64,000 nucleotides of DNA from Corynebacterium auriscanis. GTDB taxonomy: Bacteria > Actinomycetota > Actinomycetes > Mycobacteriales > Mycobacteriaceae. Within the stretch, counting starts at the first letter, position 1; each line of letters starts with the position of its first letter. Both the position numbers and the translations under genes were made by a program. The stretch lies in contig NZ_CP047046.1 in the NCBI RefSeq assembly GCF_030408435.1, forward strand, positions 1,222,572 through 1,286,571. Direction: 5' to 3'. Shown one piece after another: positions 8,590 to 18,126 of the stretch. A model generated the notes under the pieces. That model was given only the letters and a program-made list of their open reading frames with translations, did not search any database and was not told the DNA's origin.

Positions 8590-11500
8590 ATGACGATGAC
8601 CTCCACCGTGCCAGGAAGCACTACCCTGCCTCGCTCCACGGGAAGTCGGGATGTATTGGCCGATAAGTACACTGCGGATACCGGATCGGTCCACCTCACG
8701 GGCATTCAAGCACTCGTTCGCATGATCCGCGATCGGTCATTGGCGGACCGGGCCCGGGGGCTAAAAACCGCCAGTTTCGTCTCTGGTTACGAGGGCTCTC
8801 CACTGGGAGGGTACGACCTAGAGCTGGCGCGCCGCGGGAAGCTCCTGGCGGAGTTCGATGTCATCCACAAGCCCGCAGTAAATGAGGAGCTCGGCGCGAC
8901 AGCGGTGGCCGGTAGCCAGCTGACTGGGGTGGGCACGCTACGCGAGGGTATCGAAGGAGTGGTTGGCTACTGGTATGGCAAGGCACCCGGTTTGGATCGT
9001 TCGGCGGATGCGTTGCGGCACGCGAACCTCACCGGTACCAGCGGCAAAGGTGGTGCGGTTGCGATCTGCGGTGATGATCCCACAGCCAAATCTTCCACCG
9101 TACCTTCCAATTCTTCCCGCTTGTTAGCGGATCTGGGCATGCCTACGCTGGTGCCCGCAGATTCCAGTGACATCTTGGCTCTGGGAAACCATGCCGTGTG
9201 GATGTCTCGCTATTCGGGGCTGTGGACATCCCTGCGGGTGACTACGGCCGTCGCCGATGGCTCAAGCTCGGTAACGCTCGATAGCGCCCCACTGGCCCCG
9301 GATGTCGTTAACGATGTACACACGCCGGACGCCCGTTTGCTGGGCAAGCGTCTTTTGGATCTCGACGCCACCCGCAGTGGCGTGCGCTTGCAGCGTGCGC
9401 TGGAATACTCCCGTGAGCACGCGCTCAACAGGTTCCTGCACGTGGGATCGGCCGACAAGGTGGGCATCATTTGCGCAGGGAACTGTGCACTGGAAGTGGA
9501 ACAGGAACTGCGCCGCTTGGCCCAGGGTCTCATTGAGGAAACGCCTTCCGGAATCCCCCGCCACGTTCGTGTGCTGCGCCTGGGGATGACGTGGCCGTTG
9601 GATCAGGCGGAGCTGGAACATTTCGCGGAAGGGCTAGACCGGCTCATCGTGGTGGAGGAGCTGGGTACGTTCTTGCATGAAACTGTCCGCACCACGATGT
9701 ATGGCGCCAAGGTGCAGCCGCAGATCCACCACCTCAATAACCCCGCGACGGAGTTGGCCCGTGCGCTGCGCGATGCAGGCATTGATATTGCTCCCCCAGC
9801 TGCCGGGCCTACCCGCATTTCGTTACCCATTAACGTGGCCAACCGTGTGCCCCACTTTTGTTCGGGTTGCCCGCACAATGCCTCCACCCGTGCCAGCGAA
9901 GACACCCTGGTGGGTGCTGGAATCGGCTGCCACGCGATGGTCATGTTGATGGATACCGAGCGGGTGGGCGATGTTATCGGCACCGCCCAAATGGGTGGGG
10001 AGGGTGCGCACTGGATCGGGATGCAGAACTTCCTGCAAGAAAAGCACCTAGTGCAGAACATGGGCGACGGCACGTTCCTACACTCCGGGTCGTTGGCGCT
10101 GCGCGCTATGGTCGCAGCCGACGTCAACGTCACACTCAAGCTGCTGCACAATGGGACCGTCGCAATGACGGGTGGACAGGATCCGGTAGGGCAGCCCGAT
10201 TTGGCCGGTCTCATTGACATGGTGAAGGCTGAAGGCCCTGCGAAGATTGTGGTCACCTCCGACGACCTGCGGCGCACCCGTCGGCAGCTGCGCAGGCACC
10301 TCTCCGATGTCGACGTGCGGGATCGGGCGCAGCTTAGTGAGGTACAAGCAGAGTTGGCCTCTACCCCAGGGGTTACCGTGTTGGTACACGATCAGTTCTG
10401 CGCCGCTGAAAAGCGCCGTGCCCGTAACCGAGGGAAGTTAGAACAATCAACCTCCAAGGTGGTTATTAATGAACGTATCTGTGAAGGCTGCGGTGACTGT
10501 GGTGCTAAGTCAGGCTGCCTATCCGTCCAACCCGTGGACACACAATTTGGTCGCAAAACCAAGATCGACCAGACCAGCTGCAACGCTGACTTCTCTTGCC
10601 TCAGCGGAGACTGTCCAGCGTTCACCACCGTGACCGTGGAGCCAGGCGGAAAACGGGGCGACCAGCTGATCGGTGGCCCGCAGGGAATGCGTGCGGGGAC
10701 CAAGGGGGCGTCGGTAAATCAAGATAGCTACCACGTGCCCACCCTGCAATTGGCAGACCTGCCCCGGCCCGCGATGCCCGACCTGCATGCGGTGGCGGAT
10801 GAAACGTGGAATGTGCGGGTGTCTGGTGTAGGCGGAACGGGTGTGTTGACGTTGGCTGCGGTACTTGCGACAGCAGCCCAGCTGGATGGCCGGTATGTGC
10901 GTGGCAACGATATGACAGGTTTGGCGCAAAAGGGTGGATCAGTGATCTCCGACCTGCGGATTTCTGCTCTTCCGCTGGATCTGCCCGGAGCTGTGCCGAC
11001 CTGCGGTGCGGACCTGCTGTTCGCGCTAGACGGTGTGACCGGTGCGGAAGAGAATACCCTCAAGGTATGCAGTAGTGAACGGACCACAGCGGTGGTTTCC
11101 AGCTCGAATAGCCCGACCGGCCGAATGGTGACCGATGTAACCGCCCACCGGCCAGATGGAGTGCAACTGGCGGAGGCCATAGCCGAAAGTGCGCATCGCA
11201 AGGTCGTCACCGATGCCATGTTGGTTTCCCAAGCGGTGCTGGGCGCGACAACATGCCAGACTATGGTGGCGCTGGGTATGGCGCTGCAGGCTGGAGCAGT
11301 GCCGGTCAGCGTGGATGCCATAGAGCGGGCACTGGAAGCCAATGGAAAATCCGTGGACAAGAACATTCAAGCCCTGCGTTGGGGACGGATGATTATCGCC
11401 GAGCCGCAACGCGTGGAGCAGTTGGTGGAGCAATACCGCAGTCAGCAGGACTTCCTGACGGTGCGTGCTCGTCCAGCTACTGTGCGCCACGTCGCCGCAC

Positions 11501-12234
11501 AGTTGCCAGCGTTGTCGGAGGAACCTGCGCTGATCGAGACCATCGCCGTAAATGTCGATGAGCTGGAGCGATGGGGATCGAAGGCCGACGCCCTGCGCTA
11601 CTTGACCGCGCTATCCCGGATGGTCCGTGCGGAGGTCCGAGGCAAGGATCGCATGGGGGCTGGCGCAGAAGGGTTTGCTGCCCCGAGCGGGTCCCGGTTC
11701 TCGTTGACAGGGGCGTTCGCAGAGGGGTTGTTCAAACTCATGGCCTACAAGGACGAATATGAGGTTGCCCGTTTGGCAACCGATGAGGGGTTCGAGAACT
11801 ACGTGGCTGGAGAGTTCGGCCCAGAGGCCGCGGACACGCTGACCTTTAAGCTGCACCCACCGGTGTTGCGGGCATTGGGTATGGAGAAGAAGGTCGATTT
11901 GCCTCGACGCTGGGCTGGTCCGATGCTCAAGGGGCTAGCAAAGATGAAGCCGCTGCGAGGCACTAAGTGGGACGTCTTTGGCTACGCGCAGGTGCGCCGA
12001 CTGGAGCGGGAACTGCGAGATGAGTACGAGAAAACCGTGCTGACCTTAGCGGAAGGAGCGCAATCGGCTGCACAGCTGGAGCGAGCATATCAGTTGGCGC
12101 TGGGTGCCGATCGTGTGCGTGGTTACGAAGAACTGAAGTTGACCTCGGGCCGAGCGCTATTTGAGGAATTGGTGGCTGCCCGCGGTGAGGTGGAGAACCA
12201 TGCTGATGAGTTTGGGGCAGAAATACCAAACTAG
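8590..12234 (+). CDS. Indolepyruvate:ferredoxin oxidoreductase, fused alpha/gamma subunits with C-terminal DUF6537-like domain
   Basis: Predicted to decarboxylate aryl-pyruvates (indolepyruvate, phenylpyruvate) to arylacetyl-CoA with reduction of ferredoxin. The 1214-residue chain holds a pyrimidine-binding domain, CSGCPHN (about 424), a TPP-binding segment with NMGDGTFLHSG and a following Asn (about 490), a Cys-rich iron-sulfur region starting CEGCGDCG (about 632), a gamma-subunit NAD/ferredoxin-type domain with VSGVGGTGVLTL (about 746), and a C-terminal domain of roughly 200 residues as in the fused bacterial form. The start is GTG 8587 or ATG 8590; AGTAGG is the only ribosome-like site. 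Control by the divergent Lrp gene is likely. I recall no equivalent at this place in C. glutamicum. Confidence 0.9.
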   Translation: MTMTSTVPGSTTLPRSTGSRDVLADKYTADTGSVHLTGIQALVRMIRDRSLADRARGLKTASFVSGYEGSPLGGYDLELARRGKLLAEFDVIHKPAVNEELGATAVAGSQLTGVGTLREGIEGVVGYWYGKAPGLDRSADALRHANLTGTSGKGGAVAICGDDPTAKSSTVPSNSSRLLADLGMPTLVPADSSDILALGNHAVWMSRYSGLWTSLRVTTAVADGSSSVTLDSAPLAPDVVNDVHTPDARLLGKRLLDLDATRSGVRLQRALEYSREHALNRFLHVGSADKVGIICAGNCALEVEQELRRLAQGLIEETPSGIPRHVRVLRLGMTWPLDQAELEHFAEGLDRLIVVEELGTFLHETVRTTMYGAKVQPQIHHLNNPATELARALRDAGIDIAPPAAGPTRISLPINVANRVPHFCSGCPHNASTRASEDTLVGAGIGCHAMVMLMDTERVGDVIGTAQMGGEGAHWIGMQNFLQEKHLVQNMGDGTFLHSGSLALRAMVAADVNVTLKLLHNGTVAMTGGQDPVGQPDLAGLIDMVKAEGPAKIVVTSDDLRRTRRQLRRHLSDVDVRDRAQLSEVQAELASTPGVTVLVHDQFCAAEKRRARNRGKLEQSTSKVVINERICEGCGDCGAKSGCLSVQPVDTQFGRKTKIDQTSCNADFSCLSGDCPAFTTVTVEPGGKRGDQLIGGPQGMRAGTKGASVNQDSYHVPTLQLADLPRPAMPDLHAVADETWNVRVSGVGGTGVLTLAAVLATAAQLDGRYVRGNDMTGLAQKGGSVISDLRISALPLDLPGAVPTCGADLLFALDGVTGAEENTLKVCSSERTTAVVSSSNSPTGRMVTDVTAHRPDGVQLAEAIAESAHRKVVTDAMLVSQAVLGATTCQTMVALGMALQAGAVPVSVDAIERALEANGKSVDKNIQALRWGRMIIAEPQRVEQLVEQYRSQQDFLTVRARPATVRHVAAQLPALSEEPALIETIAVNVDELERWGSKADALRYLTALSRMVRAEVRGKDRMGAGAEGFAAPSGSRFSLTGAFAEGLFKLMAYKDEYEVARLATDEGFENYVAGEFGPEAADTLTFKLHPPVLRALGMEKKVDLPRRWAGPMLKGLAKMKPLRGTKWDVFGYAQVRRLERELRDEYEKTVLTLAEGAQSAAQLERAYQLALGADRVRGYEELKLTSGRALFEELVAARGEVENHADEFGAEIPN

Positions 12235-12261
12235 ACCAAGCGGTCTGTTAAAGTTGGGGGC

Positions 12262-13086
12262 ATGACATTCGTACTGTTGTGCCCCCGAGAGGGTGAAGAC
12301 GTCCTCGCAGCTGAATATGCGGACTTTTTGCGCTTCACCGGATTGCAGCCCGAGGAGTTGGAACAGCGTGCGCTGCGCACAGCAGATGCGCCCCTGGGGG
12401 AATTCGCTCATGTAGAAGGTGTGTTCATTGGTGGCTCGCCTTTCACTATTTCCACGCCAGAGGCCTATGGCGAGTGGCAGGAAGTGGTTTCCCGCCGGCT
12501 CACAGACTTCGTCGTTGACTATGGGGTGCGCGGTGATCTGCCCATGTTCTTGGCCTGCTACGGATCCAGCATGCTAGCGCACTATCTGGATGGGAAAGTT
12601 ACAGCGGACCATGCGGAGGAACCGGGGTTATCGGAGGTTGTTTTGACTGAGGCTGGCCTGACCGATCCCCTCACCCAGGATCTGCCTGGAGTGTTCTACG
12701 GAATGACCGGGCACAAAGATAGCGTGGAAGTGTTACCAACCGGAGCTACCCTGTTGGCCGATGGGCGTTCGTGCCCGGCGCAGCTGTTCCGCTTCGGCGA
12801 ACATGTATGGGCCAGTCAATTCCATCCTGAAATGGATGATGCCGCTATCCGCACCCGCCTGTCGTTCTACGAAAATGCCGGATATTGCGATCCTGACGAG
12901 CTGGCAGAAACGTACGCGCGACTGCACGGACACGATACGTCTCACGCGAATAGTTTGTTGCGCCGCTTCGTGGAATATTGTCGCAACCGTTCCCGTGCTG
13001 ATGTGAACACACCCGCATCCCAAGCTGATGTGGACACACCCGGATCCCGCGCTGATGTGGACACACCCGCACAGGCCCATACGTAA
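12262..13086 (+). CDS. Class I glutamine amidotransferase-like protein
   Basis: A 274-residue protein of the GATase1 fold related to the glutaminase part of GMP synthase. The triad is visible: nucleophile Cys99 in LACYGSS, and His188/Glu190 in QFHPE. It has no synthetase domain, so it either transfers ammonia to a separate partner or acts as a stand-alone peptidase-like enzyme; the substrate is unknown. A homologue lies near acnR in C. glutamicum. The last 28 residues are three copies of a 9-residue ADVDTP-containing repeat, encoded by a 27-bp tandem repeat and probably not part of the fold. TAAAGT lies 7 nt before ATG, so the mRNA may be leaderless. Confidence 0.85.
   Translation: MTFVLLCPREGEDVLAAEYADFLRFTGLQPEELEQRALRTADAPLGEFAHVEGVFIGGSPFTISTPEAYGEWQEVVSRRLTDFVVDYGVRGDLPMFLACYGSSMLAHYLDGKVTADHAEEPGLSEVVLTEAGLTDPLTQDLPGVFYGMTGHKDSVEVLPTGATLLADGRSCPAQLFRFGEHVWASQFHPEMDDAAIRTRLSFYENAGYCDPDELAETYARLHGHDTSHANSLLRRFVEYCRNRSRADVNTPASQADVDTPGSRADVDTPAQAHT
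12997..13077 (+). repeat. Three 27-bp tandem repeats, in frame
   Basis: Three consecutive 27-bp units beginning GCTGATGTGRACACACCC (12997, 13024, 13051) encode ADVNTPASQ, ADVDTPGSR and ADVDTPAQA at the C-terminus of the amidotransferase-like protein. Copy-number change would alter tail length without a frameshift. Confidence 0.9.
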
Positions 13087-13182
13087 GTGCGCCTATGCGT
13101 AAGTGAGGGTGTGCGCGGTCGGCTTCACGGTGACGTCCCCCACCACGGGGTAGCTCTGCATGCGGTGACTACACTGCCACCT

Positions 13183-13452
13183 ATGAACGCAATCATCACG
13201 ACAACAGGGCATGACCGGGTAGGCATCATCGCAGGAGTGGCGACCGCCGCGGCAGACAGAAATCTCAACATCCTGGATGTGTCCCAAACCCTCATGGACA
13301 ACTACTTCACAATGATCATGCGGGTGCATATCGACGAAGACCGCCCCGACATTGCAGGTCTGCAGAAGCACCTGGCCGAGGTCGGCGAGCGACTGGGCGT
13401 GATCGTGCGCATCCAGTCGGAAGACCTGTTCACTTCCATGAATGAGATTTAA
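13183..13452 (+). CDS. ACT-domain protein (UPF0237)
   Basis: An 89-residue protein that is a single ACT domain ([20 protein letters not shown]...), a small ligand-binding module usually regulating amino-acid-linked proteins. ATG 13183 is chosen because TACACT (13170-13175) lies 7 nt upstream, the leaderless pattern of this genome; a longer frame from 13087 has no support. It precedes the UPF0210 gene by 13 bp, a gene pair conserved across many bacteria, so the two proteins probably work together. The function is not known. Confidence 0.9.
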   Translation: MNAIITTTGHDRVGIIAGVATAAADRNLNILDVSQTLMDNYFTMIMRVHIDEDRPDIAGLQKHLAEVGERLGVIVRIQSEDLFTSMNEI

Positions 13453-13465
13453 GGGGTGCATACGG

Positions 13466-14836
13466 TTGTCTAGCGATGTGAAACTCGGCGCCCAGAATAT
13501 CCTCAACGTCATTCAGATGATTGAGGACTACCGTCTTGATATCCGCACCGTCACCATGGGAATCTCCCTCATCGGGTGTACGCGCAACACGATGCAGGAA
13601 ACGTGCCAAGCCGTCTATGATCGCGTTACTACCCGAGCTGCGCGGCTCGTGGAAGTATGCGAGGGACTGGAACGCGAACTCGGCATTCCAATTGTCAATA
13701 AGCGGATTTCCGTATCACCCGTGTCGCTCGTGGCCGCGGGCGTTGACGGGGATCCCGTGGATATCGCCAAAGCGCTGGATCGGGCTGCTAGCGAGCTGGG
13801 TGTCAACTTCGTCGGTGGCTACTCTGCACTCGTCGAAAAAGGTGCAACCAAATCTGACGAACGGTTGATTCGTTCCTTGCCAGAGGCCCTTTCCGCCACT
13901 AACTCGGTGTGCGGTTCGGTCAACGTTGCTACTTCGAGGGCTGGTATTAACATGGACGCCGTCGCGCTCATGGGAAAGGTAGTCAAGGAAGCCGCGCAGC
14001 TCACCAAAGACGAATCGTCTATCGCCTGCGCCAAACTGGTGGTCTTCGCAAATGCCGTTGGGGACAACCCGTTCATGGCCGGCGCATTCCACGGCATCGA
14101 AGAACCCGATACTGTGATCTCCGTTGGTGTTTCGGGCCCCGGTGTGGTCGATAACGCCATTGGTTCTCTCCAAGGGGCCTCCCTCAATGAGGTGGCCGAA
14201 GAAATCAAAAAGGCCGCGTTCAAGATCACGCGCGCGGGCCAGCTGGTGGGTACGTTGGCGGCCCAGCGGCTGGGCGTACCATTTGGCATCGTCGATTTGT
14301 CCCTGGCTCCGACCGCGGAGATTGGCGATTCCGTCGCACACATCCTGGAGCGCATGGGCTTGGAACAAGTGGGCACCCACGGCACCACAGCCGCTCTGGC
14401 GTTGCTGAACGACGCGGTGAAGAAGGGAGGCATGATGGCCTGCTCACGCGTGGGCGGCTTGTCTGGATCCTTCATCCCCGTATCCGAGGATCAAGGAATG
14501 ATCGATGCGGTGCGTGCCGGTACGATTTCCATGGACAAGCTCGAAGCCATGACGTCCATCTGCTCCGTTGGCTTCGACATGATCGCGATTCCCGGTGATA
14601 CATCCGCGGAGCTTATCGCGGGCATGATCGCAGATGAGGCTGCCATTGGTGTCATGAACCATAAGACCACTGCTGCCCGCCTTATCCCAGTGCCAGGCAC
14701 CAAGCCGGGTGACGAGGTGAACTTCGGTGGACTCCTAGGCTATGCCCCGGTGATTCCCGTCAACACGAAGGGAAATGACGCTTTCATCCTGCGCGGTGGA
14801 TTCATTCCGGCACCGGTGCACGGTTTCCGAAACTAA
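13466..14836 (+). CDS. UPF0210 (DUF711/PFL-like) family protein
   Basis: A 456-residue protein matching the UPF0210 family from [18 protein letters not shown] to the conserved C-terminus. The fold is related to glycyl-radical pyruvate formate-lyase-like proteins, but I see no evidence of a radical activation site, and the function is unknown. I choose TTG 13466, because AAGGGG lies 9 nt upstream and the family homology begins right after; an ATG at 13442 would overlap the ACT gene and lacks a ribosome site. It is transcribed with the ACT-domain gene and convergent with the ABC-F gene, only 11 bp away. Confidence 0.92.
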   Translation: MSSDVKLGAQNILNVIQMIEDYRLDIRTVTMGISLIGCTRNTMQETCQAVYDRVTTRAARLVEVCEGLERELGIPIVNKRISVSPVSLVAAGVDGDPVDIAKALDRAASELGVNFVGGYSALVEKGATKSDERLIRSLPEALSATNSVCGSVNVATSRAGINMDAVALMGKVVKEAAQLTKDESSIACAKLVVFANAVGDNPFMAGAFHGIEEPDTVISVGVSGPGVVDNAIGSLQGASLNEVAEEIKKAAFKITRAGQLVGTLAAQRLGVPFGIVDLSLAPTAEIGDSVAHILERMGLEQVGTHGTTAALALLNDAVKKGGMMACSRVGGLSGSFIPVSEDQGMIDAVRAGTISMDKLEAMTSICSVGFDMIAIPGDTSAELIAGMIADEAAIGVMNHKTTAARLIPVPGTKPGDEVNFGGLLGYAPVIPVNTKGNDAFILRGGFIPAPVHGFRN

Positions 14837-14847
14837 CCTGGCGGGGC

Positions 14848-16479
14848 TTAAGCCAGCTCAACGATTTCCATGTATTCGTCCGACCATAGATCCTCGGTGC
14901 CATCGGGCAGCACGATTACCCGCTCCGGTTCCAAGGCTTTGACGGCACCCGGGTCGTGAGTGACTAGCACCACCGCACCCGTGTAGGTGCGCAAAGCATC
15001 GAGGACCTGCTCACGGGATTGGGGATCCAAGTTGTTGGTGGGCTCGTCCAGCAACAACACATTGGCGCGCGAGCTCACCAACGTGGCCAAGGCCAAGCGG
15101 GTCTTTTCACCACCGGAAAGCGTCCCGGCGGGCTGGTTCAATTGTTCACCACTGAACATGAACGCGCCTAATAGACCGCGCAAGTCCTGTTCACCTGCAT
15201 CGGGGCACGCAGCAATGGCGTTTTCCCATACAGACTTTTCCCCGTCGATGGTGTCGTGCTCTTGAGCGAAATATCCCACCTTGAGGCCGTATCCCGAGAC
15301 AATTCCACCCTCACCATCAGTGCGTTCCACTCCGGCGAGCAGCTTCAACAGCGTGGTTTTACCCGCACCGTTGAAGCCCAGCACAACCACCCGGCTGCCT
15401 TTATCGATAGCTAGGTCCACACCCGCGAATACCTCTAGGGAGCCATACATCTTGGTCAGTCCCTTGGCGTTCATCGGGGTCTTTCCACACGGCGCAGGTT
15501 CGGGAAAACTAATGGATGCTACGCGGTCTTCCAAACGAACCTCATCCAACTCGCCCATCATGCGTTCTGCGCGGGCCGCCATCTGCTTGGCCGCCTTTGC
15601 CTTAGTAGCTTTGGCTCCCAACTTATCAGCCTGCTGGCGCAGGGCACTCGCCTTCTTTTCGGCATTCGCACGTTCCCGCCGACGGCGTGCCTCGTCAGTT
15701 GCGCGGGCGTCGAGATACTTTTTCCAACCCATGTTGTATACGTCGGCCTCGCCACGAACCGCATCAAGGAACCAGATTTTGTTGCAGACATCTTCGAGCA
15801 GCTCCACGTCGTGGCTGATCATGATCAGCCCACCCTCGTGCTTCGACAGGAAGTCGCGCAACCACGTGATGGAATCGGCGTCTAGGTGGTTGGTGGGCTC
15901 ATCAAGCAACAAGGTGGTTGCAGAGCGGCCCGATCCGCTTGTGGCGGCGAAGAGAATCTGCGCCAATTCCACGCGGCGGCGCTGACCACCGGATAACGTC
16001 TTCAACTGCTGGTCCAGTACGCGCTCCGGTAACCCCAGTGCATCGCAGATGCGAGCAGCTTCGCTATCGGCCTCGTATCCGCCGAGTGCATGGTAGCGCT
16101 CCTCCATGCGGCTGTATTTGGCGATCGCAGCATCCCGGGCAGAATCGGAGGACGTAGTCTCCATAATGTCCTGCTGCTTATCCATGGAGCGGCGAATCTG
16201 ATCCAGTCCACGCGCGGACAGCACTCGATCGCGCGCGGTCTGGTTGATATCGCCTTCTTTGGAATCCTGCGGTAGGTATCCCAACTCACCGCTGCGGGTG
16301 ACTGAACCGCCGTATGGCTCGCCTTCACCAGCGAGAATACGCATGGTTGTCGTCTTGCCTGCACCGTTGCGCCCCACAAGTCCGATACGGTCTCCCGGCT
16401 GCACTCGCAGCAGCTGCCCGGGCGCGTTCAACAGGGTGCGAGCCCCCACGCGCACCTCGAGGTCATTAGTCACAATCAC
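14848..16479 (-). CDS. ABC-F family ATPase
   Basis: A 543-residue protein with two ABC domains and no membrane segments. Walker A motifs are GRNGAGKT (about 37-44) and GFNGAGKT (about 360), signatures LSGGQRRR and LSGGEKTR, and Walker B LLLDEPTNHLD and LLLDEPTNNLD. A charged linker rich in Lys/Arg/Ala connects the two. ABC-F proteins act on ribosomes as translation factors or antibiotic-protection proteins; which of these cannot be told from the sequence. GTG 16479 is preceded by TAGGGT (16488-16493) with an 8-nt gap, suggesting a leaderless mRNA. Confidence 0.92.
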   Translation of the reverse strand: MIVTNDLEVRVGARTLLNAPGQLLRVQPGDRIGLVGRNGAGKTTTMRILAGEGEPYGGSVTRSGELGYLPQDSKEGDINQTARDRVLSARGLDQIRRSMDKQQDIMETTSSDSARDAAIAKYSRMEERYHALGGYEADSEAARICDALGLPERVLDQQLKTLSGGQRRRVELAQILFAATSGSGRSATTLLLDEPTNHLDADSITWLRDFLSKHEGGLIMISHDVELLEDVCNKIWFLDAVRGEADVYNMGWKKYLDARATDEARRRRERANAEKKASALRQQADKLGAKATKAKAAKQMAARAERMMGELDEVRLEDRVASISFPEPAPCGKTPMNAKGLTKMYGSLEVFAGVDLAIDKGSRVVVLGFNGAGKTTLLKLLAGVERTDGEGGIVSGYGLKVGYFAQEHDTIDGEKSVWENAIAACPDAGEQDLRGLLGAFMFSGEQLNQPAGTLSGGEKTRLALATLVSSRANVLLLDEPTNNLDPQSREQVLDALRTYTGAVVLVTHDPGAVKALEPERVIVLPDGTEDLWSDEYMEIVELA

Positions 16480-16674
16480 AACGAATCACCCTATCAGCCC
16501 ACCCTCATGACGAGTGCATGACTTGCCCTGCCTTACCCAGCCAGATCGTAAGCAACCACCGTTCGGCCAATACGGCTAGTAGGGATAACTGAGCCAGCGG
16601 CGTGCACATCTGGTCTGCGCCCGTGTACCCCCTAAACCACGACAGCGACGCTGCAATAACCTGAACGTGTCACA

Positions 16675-18075
16675 ATGGCGAGCATGCACATTCACGTTGA
16701 AGGTCTTGGCCCAGCGGGCACTGCTTTCGCATTGCGGGCTCTCGCGCGCGGCCACCACGTCACAGCCACCGAGCCCAAGTGGCCCCGGCTCACCTGGCCC
16801 GCGACTTACGGTGTGATTGAGACGGACGTGCCCGCCTGGGCGGATGAGTGGTTCCGTCCGCCACATGAAGTCACGGTGCGAACCACTCCGGGGCTCTCTA
16901 TTACGGGGCCGACTCCAGCCGAACACGTATCCACGGGCAGGACCACCACACAGCCCATTGGGGCCCAGCACATTGAGGCACGGCGCATTGAGGCCCAGCA
17001 CATTGAGGCCCAGCGTATTGAGGCACAGCACACTGACAAACAGGGCGCCTTCACCGAACGCACACTTCCCTACCGCTACCGCATGATGGACAACCCCAGG
17101 ATGCTCTCCGCACTTCGCGAGGCCGCCGCAGCAGGGCAACTCATCATCCACTCCAACGCCCCCACCTTGACATCCGGCGCACAACCGGAGGCGATCGTCG
17201 CCGCCCACGGTGCCGCCCACACTGACGTGGCACTGTGGCAAATTGCCGTGGGATACGTCTACCAGCACTCCGCCGAACCCGGGACTCCTCCATCAGCGCC
17301 CCAGCCTCGTTTTATGGACTGGACTCAACCGGCGACAAACGCGGACTTCCCTCCCAGCTTCGTCTACATTCAACCCGTCGATGATGGCATCCTCATCGAG
17401 GAGACGGTACTGACCACGCACCGGAAACCAACGGAATTACTGGCAGCGCTGCGTAACCGGTTGGACAATCGCCTCACCGACCCCGAGCTGCACACATTCG
17501 TCGAATCCTCGCCACGGGTGCGCATCGAGGAAGTCGCCATTCCCATGGCCACGCGCGCACGTGCGTGGTACCGCCCCCGCAAAACCCCCCTCGGGAGGAT
17601 CCAAAGCCACCGCCGAAGCCACCGCGAGAGCGCCCATAAGAACACACCTATCACCATCTACTTCGGTGCTCGCGGTGGCCTTATTCACCCCGCTACGGGA
17701 TACAGCGTGGGTGCCTCGCTGCAAGCGGTCGACCAAGTACTGGACCAACTTGAAGGCAAAACTGCTCGCTCAAGTCTCGTAGCTCAAAGACTGCACGCCG
17801 AACTGGCATTCGTGCTGCGCCAAATCGGAGGCGAACTCATCGCCCGCGCTGATCAATACGTACTCGCAGACTTCTTTGACTGCTTCTTTAAAATGCCCCA
17901 GACCACACAGTTGGCGTACCTCACGGGGCATAATGGCGTCGAGGTGATGAAGGCCATGTGGTCCCTGCGAAAGGAAACTGGGCTGCGACATCCATTCCTA
18001 CAACCCCTATGGAAAAACCCCCGGAGCGTATACCGTGCAGTTAAGCAACGGATGGCGCACGCCGAGGATAACTAA
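16675..18075 (+). CDS. Lycopene cyclase-family flavoprotein with repeat insert
   Basis: A 466-residue protein resembling CrtY/CrtL-type lycopene cyclases. A degenerate dinucleotide-binding start (HVEGLGPAGTAFALRALARG) is followed by family-like motifs FVYIQPVDDGILIEETVL (the L-E-E-T box) and GGLIHPATGYSVGASL. These enzymes cyclise lycopene ends in carotenoid synthesis. No other carotenoid gene is nearby, and the heterodimeric CrtYe/Yf system of C. glutamicum is different, so the actual substrate is uncertain. Residues 95-119 are five IEAQH-like pentapeptides from a 15-bp DNA repeat. Start ATG 16675 or 16684; TAACCT at 16657-16662 may be the -10. Confidence 0.75.
   Translation: MASMHIHVEGLGPAGTAFALRALARGHHVTATEPKWPRLTWPATYGVIETDVPAWADEWFRPPHEVTVRTTPGLSITGPTPAEHVSTGRTTTQPIGAQHIEARRIEAQHIEAQRIEAQHTDKQGAFTERTLPYRYRMMDNPRMLSALREAAAAGQLIIHSNAPTLTSGAQPEAIVAAHGAAHTDVALWQIAVGYVYQHSAEPGTPPSAPQPRFMDWTQPATNADFPPSFVYIQPVDDGILIEETVLTTHRKPTELLAALRNRLDNRLTDPELHTFVESSPRVRIEEVAIPMATRARAWYRPRKTPLGRIQSHRRSHRESAHKNTPITIYFGARGGLIHPATGYSVGASLQAVDQVLDQLEGKTARSSLVAQRLHAELAFVLRQIGGELIARADQYVLADFFDCFFKMPQTTQLAYLTGHNGVEVMKAMWSLRKETGLRHPFLQPLWKNPRSVYRAVKQRMAHAEDN
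16957..17031 (+). repeat. Five 15-bp tandem repeats inside the cyclase-like gene
   Basis: Units of ATTGAGGCMCRGCRY start at 16957, 16972, 16987, 17002 and 17017 and encode IGAQH, IEARR, IEAQH, IEAQR and IEAQH. The unit length is a multiple of three, so gain or loss keeps the frame. Confidence 0.9.
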
Positions 18076-18090
18076 GCCCTGGCCGGACAA

Positions 18091-18125
18091 ACCCACCACG
18101 AGGGTGGGTGAACCGGACGGGTTCC
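18091..18125. terminator. Possible terminator between convergent genes
   Basis: Two small hairpins, ACCCACC-ACGAG-GGTGGGT (18091-18109) and GAACC-GGACG-GGTTC with CTTTA after it, fill the 51-bp gap between the cyclase-like gene and sufT. The U-tract is poor, so efficiency is doubtful. Confidence 0.4.
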
Positions 18126-18126
18126 T

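Noticed and set aside
14837..14847. Small hairpin between the UPF0210 and ABC-F genes as a terminator
   Set aside because: The CTGGC/GCCAG stem is too short and has no T-run.
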